Shown here: in pieces, positions 22,614 through 35,009 of the stretch
Layout of the letters: every line of letters begins with the position of its first letter
How positions within the stretch are numbered: position 1 is the first letter of the stretch
NCBI GenBank assembly: GCA_018417955.1
Contig: JACTVC010000014.1
Location: forward strand, 434,001 to 498,000
Direction: 5' to 3'
Length of the DNA stretch: 64,000 bases
Origin: Laccaria trichodermophora
Lineage: Eukaryota; Basidiomycota; Agaricomycetes; Agaricales; Hydnangiaceae
Made by a program: the position numbers and the translations under genes
The notes under the pieces: model-generated
What the model was told of the DNA's origin: nothing
Databases searched by the model: none
The model's input: only the letters and a program-made list of their open reading frames with translations

Positions 22614-23820
22614 ATGCCTTCTCGTCGCTCTAATTCAAGAGAAAGGTCGCGGGATAGATCAAGGGACCGCTCAAGGTCTCCGGAAAGACGTGTTCAACTT
22701 CCAAATTCCGCGTCGCCCATCACAGAGGCTGACTATTTCCAAAAAAGTGACGAGTTCAGATTGTGGTTGAAGAATGAGAAGGGCAAAGTGCGTTACTTGG
22801 TCATTTCGAACAGTGGCCATAGCGTTGACTATTGCTTCTTAGTATTTTGACGGCCTATCTGGAGAGAGAGCGAGAAGGTACGTTGTTCAACTTCTAGATG
22901 CTCACTGGTTCTAATTGGGAGACTAGCTATTTCCGGAAGTTCGTAAAGGTACGCTCAATTACATCAAGAGGAGGAGAATAACGCTGAGGTTTTCAAGGCA
23001 TGGAATAGAGGGAATCTTTCCAGTATTTCTTTCTCATTTAGGTTGAAAAACACCACTGATGCTCAAAATGTAGAGAACTACTACGTCGGCATTGACCCCA
23101 TGTCAATACCAGCGACGACAAATACAGCTTACAAGTGGTCTTTTGCTTCCAAAAGAAGTCGTGCAGATGATGATGCTCTCCAAGCTGCTCGGGAGCAAGT
23201 AAGCTCTGCAACTTATGGTCGAGAAATCTCGTCGCACGAATTGGGATCGAGTTCACGAACGAGCGGTTCGAGTCGGGTCAAAGGTCCGACTTTACCATCT
23301 GCTTCCGATCTGACGCTCGCGCGTGAGATGAACGCGGAACAGCAGGACGAAATGAGAACTTATAAACGGAAACGGGAGAAAGCTGAGGCTAAAGAGCGAG
23401 TTGAGGATGCGGTGGGACCGAAAGAGGTTGGAAGGGAGGGTATGCTTGAGAAGAAACGAGCAAAGAGGGAGAATGATCGGGCTTTTAGAGAGAGGGGGGA
23501 CGATGGGCTGGAGCTTGATGAATCAACTTTGCTGGGTGGAGGTGACAGCTTCAAGGATCAGTGCGTGCTGGCCACCCGCCTTATGGGTCACATACTAACG
23601 CCGCCATCAGGATTGCAAAGAGGGATGCGGCAAGGCGACGATTTGAAAACAAGAAAGCAGATGAGAGGGAAGCAGCAATGCGAGAACGAGGCAATGCCTT
23701 CAAAGAGAAGGAGAAGGTCGGCCGTTCTTTTCCCGTTCTTTTCCCCTATCCTAAACAACCTTTCCATCACAGGCAACGATGGACATGTTCCAGCAGCTCG
23801 CCAAGCAGAGATTTGGTTAA
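22614..23820 (+). CDS. RS-rich SCI1-like protein (style cell-cycle inhibitor 1-A family)
   Basis: Exons are 22614..22787, 22843..22877, 22927..22948, 22998..23560, 23611..23716 and 23773..23820, 315 residues plus stop; all junctions keep frame. The N-terminus is an RS domain (RERSRDRSRDRSRSPERR). It is followed by the family hallmark YFQKSDEFRLWLKNEKGKYF, then YFRKFVKAWNRGNLS. The middle is charged and coiled (KRKREKAEAKER). The C-terminus ATMDMFQQLAKQRFG is strongly conserved. The eukaryotic family is nuclear and linked to splicing and cell-cycle control; the precise function in fungi is unknown. Confidence 0.85.
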
Positions 23821-23824
23821 TCAC

Positions 23825-25500
23825 CAATCTGTAACTCATATTCCCTTAGGTCTTTTGTGTTATCCGATTTCATTACGCCGCTGTCATTCCCGAAAGTCGT
23901 TACGGGACAGAAAATCACTAATATAACGAAAAAAAACTCTTCTGAAGGAACGTGGATGCCCGGTATGATCAACATCGCGGGGGCAGTGCGCTCGAAAGCA
24001 ACCGATCTGGCAATATAAGTACATTGGGGTATTCTCCTTTGGCTCGCTCTTGCTTCAAGTCCGATATGATCGCCATGATAACTTTGGCAGGGTCCAGGTC
24101 AGGCGCATCGGTGGTGGCGAGCCCCATGCTCTATCTTCGACATCGATCATGTCCTCCTATTCGTGGATCGCCCTGCGTTGACAGCGAGCTGGAAAAGACA
24201 TAAGAGTAGCTCACCTCGAATATGGGGCGCACATCATCCGCCAATGTGTGAGACGCTGCCTCAGGCAAATCCACGTTCTACAAAACGGTTTTCAGGACAC
24301 GCAATCCAGGGAAGGAGCACAATACCCGTACCAAAGTACCGCTGCGCGAGATGGGGCTTGCCCGTCCATCATCTGATGTGGGACTCTTTGGCGACTTGCA
24401 TTGCGACTACTCGGTGGTTCGATCAGCATGATGTTGCGAGCAGGTTGTACGCGAAGACTTGCTTTGCTGCGAAAGAGTGTTTTCGCTATTGATACCTTGA
24501 GTGGTGGCTGGAGCAAATAGGCGACGTTAGACAAGGTCCGGAATTGACCACTGGAACCACTTACCAGCATTTCAAGGGGCTAGGCAGGCTTCGGGGTACT
24601 TAGGAGGAGGGGGGAGTAGGAGTTGTGACGGAGGTAAGGGAGGCGAATGAAGTGAAGGAATTCTGTTGAACCACTTATGTATAAACGTTTAAATGACCTA
24701 GGGACGCTTCGGGCTCCGAATAAGCTTAGACCCTCTTAGACCGGGCGTCATGGGCATAACAACGAAGATGTCAAGTTGAAGGTACAAATGTTCAGTGGTC
24801 GCCAGCGGTGGGAGAAATGCATCCACTTCACGTCTTCGATTCCATGATGTCCCTCGCCAATACCGTATGATCTAAGCTCACGCTCTTACAGCATAGCTGA
24901 CCAGAAAGACATGAATGGTGCCACGGCGTCTCCTGGCCTTCTTGTACTTGGTTGGGTGAGCACCTGACAGCTTTTGTGTTCTTATGGGGTACCTGCAGAC
25001 TTTTGTCAGTGTTAACGTTGTTCAAGTGACATGCCATGATCAGTTATAATTAGTACTCCCGGATGCGTCGTGAAGCTTGTTTTCTGCCAACCGGTGAATT
25101 CCGAGTATTAGTGAGCGTCTTCGAATTCGCCGACTATCCAGTATCGATAGTGACCGCGAGCTCAACGGAAGTATCCAGTTGGATCCGAGGTTGCAGCGAA
25201 TTCGTGGTCGTCAGTGAGGTTACCAAGTAAATACCGTATGTGCAACCGTCAATTGAGGGCGAAGGCGCTTTTTCTACTCCGGTCGCGTAGGTGGATGACT
25301 TGATTGAAAAGACTCAATTGTATCGAGGTCCCGGATGGGTCAACGGAGTAGATAAGCAAGAGATAAGCAAGCCCAGCATCAATAATCAAACAGGGATCGC
25401 GTACAGTAGGGGTGGAAAGTCGTACACACACATCGAGAGGCCTGCAAGCCCGCATCAACAGTCAACCTGCAGTCAACAGACAAAAAGCGCTCGCTTCCAT
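23825..25500. other. Intergenic region with minus-strand coding relics
   Basis: On the minus strand, about 24560-23990, broken open segments look coding (VDLPEAASHTLADDVRPIFE near 24230, and DPAKVIMAIISDLKQERAKG near 24080), with stops and frame changes between them. I do not recognise the family. From 24600 to 25500 I see nothing beyond the 3' side of the RVB2 gene. Confidence 0.3.
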
Positions 25501-25503
25501 GCA

Positions 25504-27277
<1,774 letters not shown>

Positions 27278-27364
27278 GATGGAAGAGAGACGCGTCGGGT
27301 TTGTGTATGAGCCAAACAAACTTGAATTTCTCAAATCCCGTTCTGGTCACATCAAATTTACTTC

Positions 27365-28614
27365 ATGCTGGCCTCGATTCGGGGCAGCAGCTCGTCGCTG
27401 TTGAAGACGTTCTCAACGTTTCTAATACCCTCAAAACCACCGCTCTCGTCGCCGTGTCCATCTCATTCCCGCAACTATGCCACCGAAATTTGGAAACACA
27501 CTAAAAACGTAGAGGTCGAAGCCGCTCTTGCCCGTACCCAGGACCTCTTCAAGAAATACAAGCCTGTATCACCAGGTATTCGCCACCTCCGCCGACCACT
27601 CGTGCCCCATCTGTATGAGGGCAGACCAATACGTGCACTCACCGTCGCACGGCGCAAGAATGGGGGGAGGAACTCTCATGGCCACATCACGGTGAGGCAC
27701 CGTGGTGGCGGGCATAGACAGCGTATACGCACCTTGGATTACATGCGTGATGCGCCGGGGGTTCACAACGTCGTGAGGATAGAGTACGACCCCGGTCGCT
27801 CGGCGCATATCGCTCTGCTATTCAATAAGGACCCTACCGCGGAGGCGACGAAGAAATGGAGCTATATCATTGCGACGGAGGGTATGAGGGCCGGTGATGA
27901 AGTGCAGAGCTTCAGGCAGGGTATTCCTGACGGGTTCATCCCCGGGTTCGAAGTCCCAGAGCAGAAGGCGAAAACCATAGAGGTGAATGAGGAAGGGGAA
28001 CAAGTTGAGACGGACAACTCTGCACAATCGCTCGCGATGGGTATTCTACGCTCAATGACACTTAAACCGGGCAATGTGCTTCCTCTGCGATTGATTCCCC
28101 CCGGCACCGTCATTAACAACATCGCGCTTTCCCCAAAAGGCCCTGGCATTCTCGTTAGGTCTGCTGGTTCGTTTGGGCAGGTTATCGCTCATGAGGAAGG
28201 AGGCCGATATGTCCAAGTCCGGCTGCAGAGCGGGGAAGTGCGCAAGGTGCTGAAGGACTGCTGTGCGACTATTGGAAAGGTCAGCAATTCGATGTGGAAA
28301 AGCCGACAGCTGGGTAAAGCTGGTCGGGCTCGTTGGTTGGGGATTCGACCCTCCGTTCGTGGTGTCGCTATGAGCGCGTACGTTTTCTTTTTTCTGGTCT
28401 TTCGTTACTTGTTCTGATGCTGCTCTTATTTAGTTATGACCATCCCCACGGTGGTGGACGTGGAAAGTCCAAGTCTAACAAGCATCCTGTGTCTATTTGG
28501 GGCTGGGGCACAAAGGGTACCAGGACGAGGAAACCTGGACCTAAAGGCCCGAAAAATAGCAACAAGATGGTCATTCGTGAGCGCCCTCGGGGCGTGGAGA
28601 AGCGGGGTAAATAG
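27365..28614 (+). CDS. RML2: Mitochondrial ribosomal protein uL2m
   Basis: Exons are 27365..28377 and 28434..28614, 397 residues plus stop. The first ~35 residues form an Arg/Ser-rich mitochondrial presequence ([20 protein letters not shown]). The L2 signature is clear: [47 protein letters not shown], and after the intron the peptidyl-transferase loop [16 protein letters not shown]. It divides from RVB2 by under 100 bp, so the two genes share a divergent promoter. Confidence 0.95.
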
Positions 28615-28738
28615 AGTGAATTTTCTTCTTTGGAGAATCCCGCTCGTTGGATCTTTATTCCACCCACTACCTAATAACATTTATTGTTCGTACCAGAGGT
28701 GAAGTATATCATTGACTACGAACCATAACTTTTTTTTT

Positions 28739-29026
28739 CTACACTTCTGGCTGTTCTTCCTCCTCGCCCTCCTCATCGTCGTCCGCCTTCTTTGGCTCTT
28801 TCGTCAACTCAGCCTTGCCTACTCGGTCCCTCCACACTGTCAGCTCATCCCCGACCTGATTCCTCGCTTCCTCGATAGCCTCTCTCAGTGCCGTATAGTA
28901 GACCCTGTGACCATCGGCAGGTGTACTTTTGACGTTAAAATTACCAGTCTTTGCAGCTGCCAATCCTTCAGCGTCGACGCTTGTTGGGGGCTTCACCTCG
29001 TAGGTAATCGTTATCGTTGGTGACAT
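28739..29026 (-). CDS. GON7: EKC/KEOPS complex subunit Gon7 homologue
   Basis: 95 residues from the ATG at 29026 (MSPTITITYEVKPP). Earlier in-frame ATGs (29065, 29059) exist but lie upstream of the conserved start. The pattern DGHRVYYTALREAIEEARNQ, then GDELTAWRD-type (here GDELTVWRDRVG) and an acidic tail is typical of fungal Gon7. Gon7 stabilises the KEOPS complex that makes the t6A modification of ANN-decoding tRNAs. It converges tail to tail with the uL2m gene, leaving about 120 bp. Confidence 0.8.
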   Translation of the reverse strand: MSPTITITYEVKPPTSVDAEGLAAAKTGNFNVKSTPADGHRVYYTALREAIEEARNQVGDELTVWRDRVGKAELTKEPKKADDDEEGEEEEQPEV

Positions 29027-29029
29027 CGA

Positions 29030-29651
29030 GGACTGTTTGCAGTTGTTGCTCTGCACCACCATGATCATCTCCAATTGCAAGTCACCAGGACCTCTCTAAG
29101 TAATCTTTCGCTCGAGTCGCTTCACTTATTGTGACCTTCGTGTAAACCTCGAACGATCAACCCCTCCAAGAGGGCATCCAAAATATCAAGGGTTGCGTTC
29201 AAGAACATCGAAACTCGATGAAAATAAATTTGTTGGACGTAGGCAAATGGCGCGGAAGCACAAAAATGTAATCGACGAAACTGAAACCCGTTGAAGCTTG
29301 ATCAGCTGGAATAGGCTGGAATCCCTCATCGATATGGTCAAGGAGGCCTCGCGATTCTCTTGAGTCTTGACCATTTGTTCAGCACCGCCACGACCACGTG
29401 CGTCAATTTTTTTTTGCTTTTCGATAAAATGGTAAAATGCCGACCCGCGCGCATGTTCGTTGCTCGTTCTCTCCCATCTCCATTCCCCTCTTTCACGATG
29501 CCTATCTTTGTGCAATAGGCTTGGGTACCGAAAGACCCTTGCCATCCCCCACTTCGACATAGATAACCCTAGAAAAACTAGAAGATACCCTATAGACGGC
29601 CCCCACATACGACAATCCGACATCTTTTTAATATCTTAGACTTTCGCTTAG
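29030..29651. other. Divergent intergenic region between GON7 and the methyltransferase
   Basis: No supported gene. It contains the promoters of the two divergent genes. The minus ORF 29186-29623 shows no recognisable domain and is treated as chance. Confidence 0.4.
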
Positions 29652-30953
29652 ATGGCGACGAGGATGGACCTTCCAACCCCCATTTTTACAAGAGCTCGAC
29701 TGCCAGCGAGACCGCCGATGAACCCTACAACGACTTTACCGCCCCTTGGGCGCCTGTCTTTACACTCGACGGAACAAATTCTGCGTGGATTGCAGAATTT
29801 GTGGGATCTTTATTTTCCGAAACCGCGCCTCCCAACTAAGCTTTCTATGGTCATTCCGAAGCGAATTATCTGGCGGCCTACATCGGTTGTCCCGGATTCC
29901 GGTTATGCTTCCGCTGAGGAGGAGGAGGGTGAGGGAGAGAATAAAGATGGATATGGACACCGGACGGAGGAAGACGACGATGAAGAGACCGCACAACTTC
30001 TCCGTGCAGACCCATTAGAGCGCGCCTTTGCCGTCAGATGGATTACTGGCTTTGTTGCCCGCGGAGACACTTGGATAGAGGCGGAGGAGTCAGAAATAGA
30101 GGCGGAGGAGAGATCCCAGATATTCAACGAGGCTATCTCCCTTCTATCAGCTTTCTCCGGCGGAGACGAAGAGCCCGAAGTGGCGCTCACCCGCTCGTTC
30201 ACGTTTTCCACCGCCATGGGTGACTGCCAAATCCAGGTTGAGCTTAATGACGGCCCGCTCTCGAACGAGGATCATACCTCGGTTGGGCTGCAAAGCTGGG
30301 GGAGCTCTATTCTGCTCGCGGAGCGGATGTGTGCGTCTCCAGCTACATTTTTACCCGTGCGTTCAGATTTGAAGAAGAGAGGACCACTTCGGATATTGGA
30401 GTTGGGGGCAGGCACTGGGATGCTGAGCATCGTCGCTGCCAAATTGCTACAACAACAACAGTGCACTGAGGGCGATATCACTGGCACCCCAGAAATTATT
30501 GCGACGGACTACCACCCAGACGTCCTAGCGAATCTATCAGTGAACGTATCAACAAACTTCCCCGGGAACGCGCCGATTGTCGTCAAGGCCTTGGACTGGG
30601 AGAACCCAGTGTACGAGGCACCATTCGACAAACCATTCGATATCATACTAGCCGCAGACGTCGTGTACCACCCCAACCACGCCGAGTGGATCAAGAAATG
30701 CGTTGAGCGGCTTCTTGTTCGCCCTACCCAGGGATCAGAAGCTGGAGGGGTTTTTTGGCTTTTCATTCCTGTAAGGACGACGGGTAGGCATGAGGGTATG
30801 GACGGGACTGTTGATGCCTTGTTCCCACCTTCTGATGGCTCGGGCGATGGGTTGGTAATTTTGGACCGAGAGGCTGTGGGAAGGCAGGGAAGTGTGGGAA
30901 GGGCTGATGAGGGCGCGTATAAATTGTCAAAGATTGGTTGGGCTAATAGTTAA
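29652..30953 (+). CDS. METTL21-like protein-lysine methyltransferase (Methyltransf_16)
   Basis: Single exon, 433 residues. The N-terminal half has an acidic linker (residues 88-115). The seven-beta-strand fold follows: SVGLQSWGSSILLAE (about 210-224), SAM motif I LRILELGAGTGMLS (247-259), IIATDYHPDVLANL, and the post-II motif FDIILAADVVYHP. The last motif corresponds to the DxxY of lysine methyltransferases in the METTL21/EEF-KMT group (D-V-V-Y here). It probably methylates lysine in a chaperone or translation factor; the substrate cannot be told. Its 3' end is duplicated at about 35010-35130. Confidence 0.85.
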   Translation: MATRMDLPTPIFTRARLPARPPMNPTTTLPPLGRLSLHSTEQILRGLQNLWDLYFPKPRLPTKLSMVIPKRIIWRPTSVVPDSGYASAEEEEGEGENKDGYGHRTEEDDDEETAQLLRADPLERAFAVRWITGFVARGDTWIEAEESEIEAEERSQIFNEAISLLSAFSGGDEEPEVALTRSFTFSTAMGDCQIQVELNDGPLSNEDHTSVGLQSWGSSILLAERMCASPATFLPVRSDLKKRGPLRILELGAGTGMLSIVAAKLLQQQQCTEGDITGTPEIIATDYHPDVLANLSVNVSTNFPGNAPIVVKALDWENPVYEAPFDKPFDIILAADVVYHPNHAEWIKKCVERLLVRPTQGSEAGGVFWLFIPVRTTGRHEGMDGTVDALFPPSDGSGDGLVILDREAVGRQGSVGRADEGAYKLSKIGWANS

Positions 30954-33900
30954 TTTTTGGAGGAAGCAATGAAACAACCTCTTTTGATTTCATGTCAGGC
31001 ACTGCGAGTCAAGGACATTGTTGCTATTGTAAAAGTTAAACAGGAGTTTCCAACAACAACAAAAAATGGAAGTCCTGCTGACAAAAACTGGGTTGGCTTG
31101 AGGGGTTTATGTAACCTTGAAGTTAACCACGGTCCGCGACTCCTGTTGTCAGAACAGACAAAAACAATCGCGTCGCGTCCATGTCTTCAAGGCCATGGAA
31201 TCGATGCTGTCGAGTTAATTGAACCGTGACGTTTGTGAGTTGCTACAATTCATACCGAGGTAACATCTCTTCCAAAGTTGCTCGAATGGGAGATATGATG
31301 CTTGGCAAGAGACCCAATACATAAACTTTATGCAAGTGCGACATAGAAGTATGATAATAATAAAAACGAGCGAACGAACGCATCTGTGTGATTACTAGAC
31401 AGCATTCCATTACAGGTCCAAGAAATAATTATCAGAGTACTTCCCTCTTCAAGCTTAAGTAAAATCAGCATCCCATGTTGACACCGTCATATGGACCGTG
31501 ATGGTCATTGGTATTTCCTTCAAAAATGTTTGGAACGTCGCCAACGGTGCATTCAGTGCTGGGATTGTCCTGGCCTGTATGTAAATGAACACGGTGAGTC
31601 AACAATCAAAGCTAAGTGACGAGTTTGGGTACCTGGACACAAAACCCACGACCCGGACTCCGTGATGTGCACCTCTCCAGAAGGGTGATGATACCCCAGA
31701 AAGCGTCCTGGTACAATGGGAACAGGGTCCTTTCTGGAAATAAATCAATTCAAGATTTGAACAGCTGTTTCTGTCGCGGAGACCGTGTTCTACCTACTTG
31801 TTGTTGATGTGTGTCAGCGAAAGGTGCGCGTCTACATAATTGGCAAACGCCTGATTTCCGACCTGGGAGTGGTCGGCGGCTAATGATGAATAAAGCGTTC
31901 CAGAGCGTTCAAATAAGACGTACCCTGGGCATGCCGTACCCAACGGTCTTGAAGGTTACCCCGCTTATGTGAAGAGGAAGGTAGACGCTATCAAGTAGAG
32001 CAATCGCGGCACCTAAAAACTATTTGAGACCAGGATGACGCCGACGAACAGGTGTAGCTTACCAAGGGAGTGGCCGACAATAGTGACCTTTGTCGCGCCG
32101 TTAGTAGAAATGGCCGTCCGAACAGCGGCTAGAATTGTAGTAGCCGTTCTAAGCAAAAGTTATAAAAATTGGAATACTGTTACAATGTTGAGAGTGCGTA
32201 CTTGGCTTGTTCATTGGCAAACCCACTATGCGCTTCAATGGAGGAGCTGATTCCGGGGAATAGTGTGGGATTTAGAGGCTTTAATACTGCATCCACATCC
32301 GTCGCGTCGGCTTCGCTGTATGGAGAAAATATTGAGTGAGATTCGACTTCCAAGAATGACGCTTAGCATACATTTCCGATGTATCAGTTCCTTGATGGGC
32401 CACGATGACTGTTTTCTGGGAAGGCGAAAAGCCAACGTACCCTAGTAACCGAGTTGATGTCAGCCATTGGAAATGTTCAAGGTAAAAAGGGAGTTTACAA
32501 AACTGAACGTCATCACCGTCGCCTCCCGACGCTACAGGCAGGAAGTCCGCGTTGGCTTTGCAATTCGCTGGAGTTGAGGTCAGGTCGTTGATAGCGATTT
32601 TTTGTTCCACATTGATAAAAACTCACCGCCACAATTCCAGGCAAGCGTGTTGGATGGATTGCAATATGCCGTGCTAGCAAAAATCGTAAAAGGCTTGAAT
32701 GCTGAAATCTGAGTGGCAGTGAGAGGTGTGATAGCCTGTCGCTTAACCAGTTCAAGAGGTGGTGCGGCGTCAACGACGGATGCACAGAGCAGAGCGGAGA
32801 CGAAAAAGACGTAAACCAGCATCCTGAGCGAGTAGTTGCGTATCGATTTCCCTAGTGACATTACTCTCGGTTGCCCACCGTTTATATATATGGATTCGAA
32901 GATAAATAGCTAGGATTCCCAGAACGAGGGTTGGTCCATATGGCAGAAGCAAACGAGCGAGCAAAGGTGGTATCGTTAGAGCTAGTTATTGGAAGCCTCC
33001 ATAAGGCAGTGGGAACGGGATGGAGAATCCTCGCACTGACGGGTTAAATATAGACGAAATTCGCTTCCAGTTTGATTATCTTTTCGTGATTTCGCTTGCA
33101 GCATAGGCGAATTGACGGCCTCGGTAGAAGTAAAGGAGGGCTGGAAGGAACGTTCGATATCTCAACTCGAATGGCGAGGGAGGCTGACACTTTTCATAGC
33201 AAGGCTGATTCGTAACTCGTTTCGCATTGGAGTAGATGGGGTCACATTTGATTGAATACATGTTGTTGGAACCAAATTAGGGAACCTCGATACCGCGATG
33301 GGAGCAACTTGCAGGGGTCACTGGGTCTCTCGACTCTATAGATTCCACTGTTTCAGGCGCAGAGTGGCCGCATCTCGATATTTGATTCGATTCCGCGGAC
33401 GACAACGCTCTTCGTTGGGGAGGTGGGATACCACGAAGATGACTAGGAGTACTTCGCACTTTGGAACCAAAAGCCTGAGGTGAACCTGACTTCAAAAAAA
33501 AAAAATCAACCTGCCTTTTTGCTGTTCGCAAATGGGAAAAAATGGATCGAGGGTCGAACGCTGTAGAAATTTAGCGAAAAAAAGTCCTGCCATGGAGCTT
33601 TTAACCTCTTCTGACCTTCAAAGCTTCAACCATAACGTAATTTTTCCGAGCGGATGCGTAAAGTGCAGTGCGCAATGTCTCATTAATGTCGTATACATCG
33701 ACTAGCCTTTCTGCGTAAAAATAATCGGTGTCGGCCTAGTGGCGACTAAAGAGAACCAAGGTCCGCGATAGAGCTCTTTGAATAAAAGCGACCAGCTGTT
33801 GACCAGCTGACAGCGTTCTTTGAACCAAGATGGGAATCCGAATCACATTGTGTGTTGACGGGGTGAGCCTCGATCTGTGAAACCTGTGATGGGGGGTTCG

Positions 33901-33960
33901 AACTTCGGATAGTACTTGAGATAGTACACCGGAGTTTGGCAGTACCGAGGATGGACTCGT
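30785..33960. repeat. Tandem segmental duplication, unit 1
   Basis: The stretch from the methyltransferase 3' end (about 30805) through the lipase gene to about 33960 recurs at about 35010-37660 with many substitutions and indels. The shared block GGCTCGGGCGATGGGTTGGT marks the left edge in both. The right edge is around the GAACCTGTGATGGGGGGTTC / CCTGTGACGGGGAGTCC blocks. Confidence 0.75.
31465..32861 (-). CDS. Class 3 secreted lipase (intact copy)
   Basis: Nine exons: complement(31465..31574, 31633..31733, 31798..31862, 31924..32012, 32063..32148, 32202..32315, 32372..32441, 32499..32567, 32627..32861), 312 residues plus stop. A signal peptide follows a short charged N-terminus (MLVYVFFVSALLCASVVDA). 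The catalytic serine is in VTIVGHSLGAA, split by an intron after the second G. Other family motifs are VGFSPSQKTVIVAHQGTD, KDPVPIVPGRFLGYHHPSGE (catalytic Asp in KDPVP) and SWVLCPGQDNPSTECTVGDV near the end (H in DHHGPYDGV). It hydrolyses acylglycerols outside the cell. Confidence 0.92.
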
Positions 33961-35000
33961 TGGTGAAGGGCACTGAAGGCGTGTATTTTTATACACTCGG
34001 AAGCACGTGTCTGCCACCACTCCTCCTTCTTCGTCTCTCATTCGTCGAGAGTAAGTCTACCCTCTTCCTGGGCTAGTTTTGTACGGCACCTACAGGATTC
34101 AATGAAATCTACTGCCGTTGGAGGTCCTCATGAAGCCATAGAGCAGTAAGTATATATATCTCACTGGCGAGAAATTACCCAGAATTGAAGGTATGCAGTG
34201 CAGCTGCTGATCATGAACGGAAAGGCCTCGGTTCACAGTCTTTCGGGTCGCAGTCATGGCAAATTTAGCTGGGCGGCGTCAAGTCCCACCACCAACCCAC
34301 CACCCCTCAGTCGCCAAAATCAGGATATTGTCATGCGACCGCCGATGCCCCCGGCGTCATCATTTGTCTCGGTCGACACCTAAACTGGCCGGTTTAACGT
34401 CGAACAAGGAAGCTACGTGTCTGAAGACACTAATGTGCCATCTACCCTCGTTCAAACGCCCTTTGTGCTTGCCTCTTGGTACCGTGATGCTCGGAGGCAG
34501 CATTCGAGACGAGACGTTCGTCGAGACTTCGTTAGCTCAGAGTTCGAACATATTGGAGGAGCACTCACATGCATTGAGAGCTGTGGTTAGGTGGGATTTG
34601 GAGCACCTTCTACCCACTGTCATTCAAGGTAGACTTGGGTGAGACCTTTGAGTAAGTTTGCATTCTCATCTATCAAGTCGGTAGTTCTCTACTCACCTCT
34701 TCCTTTTGAAAGTCCCAGCTCATTCTCTCGCAGTCACCCCTTCATCACTTTCACCTCTTCTCAGATGAACTTGACACACAGGGATTGAAGTTCGGAATTT
34801 TGCTCATCATCCGAGTGAAAGAATCAATTTCTCCCGCTCAGTGACGTTCGCTTTCCCCCGGAATGTTTCCACAAGTCCCCTCCGCCAATCATCGCAGGTT
34901 CAACCTACTTTCCTCCACCAAGAAATGATGGTGAAGACGAGCCAATGTCGATTATTCATGGAGGTTGATTTCAGGCTAAATCATACCTCCACCCAAGGGT
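32870..35000. other. Intergenic region between the lipase copies
   Basis: No complete gene. At 34250-34640 plus-strand segments such as SEDTNVPSTLVQTPFVLASW look protein-like but break in frame after about 60 codons. Several T-rich and low-complexity tracts occur. The left part belongs to the segmental duplication. Confidence 0.3.
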
Positions 35001-35009
35001 GACTACTCT

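Noticed and set aside
29186..29623. 145-codon minus ORF between GON7 and the methyltransferase
   Set aside because: No recognisable domain, and it sits in the promoter region of two supported genes.
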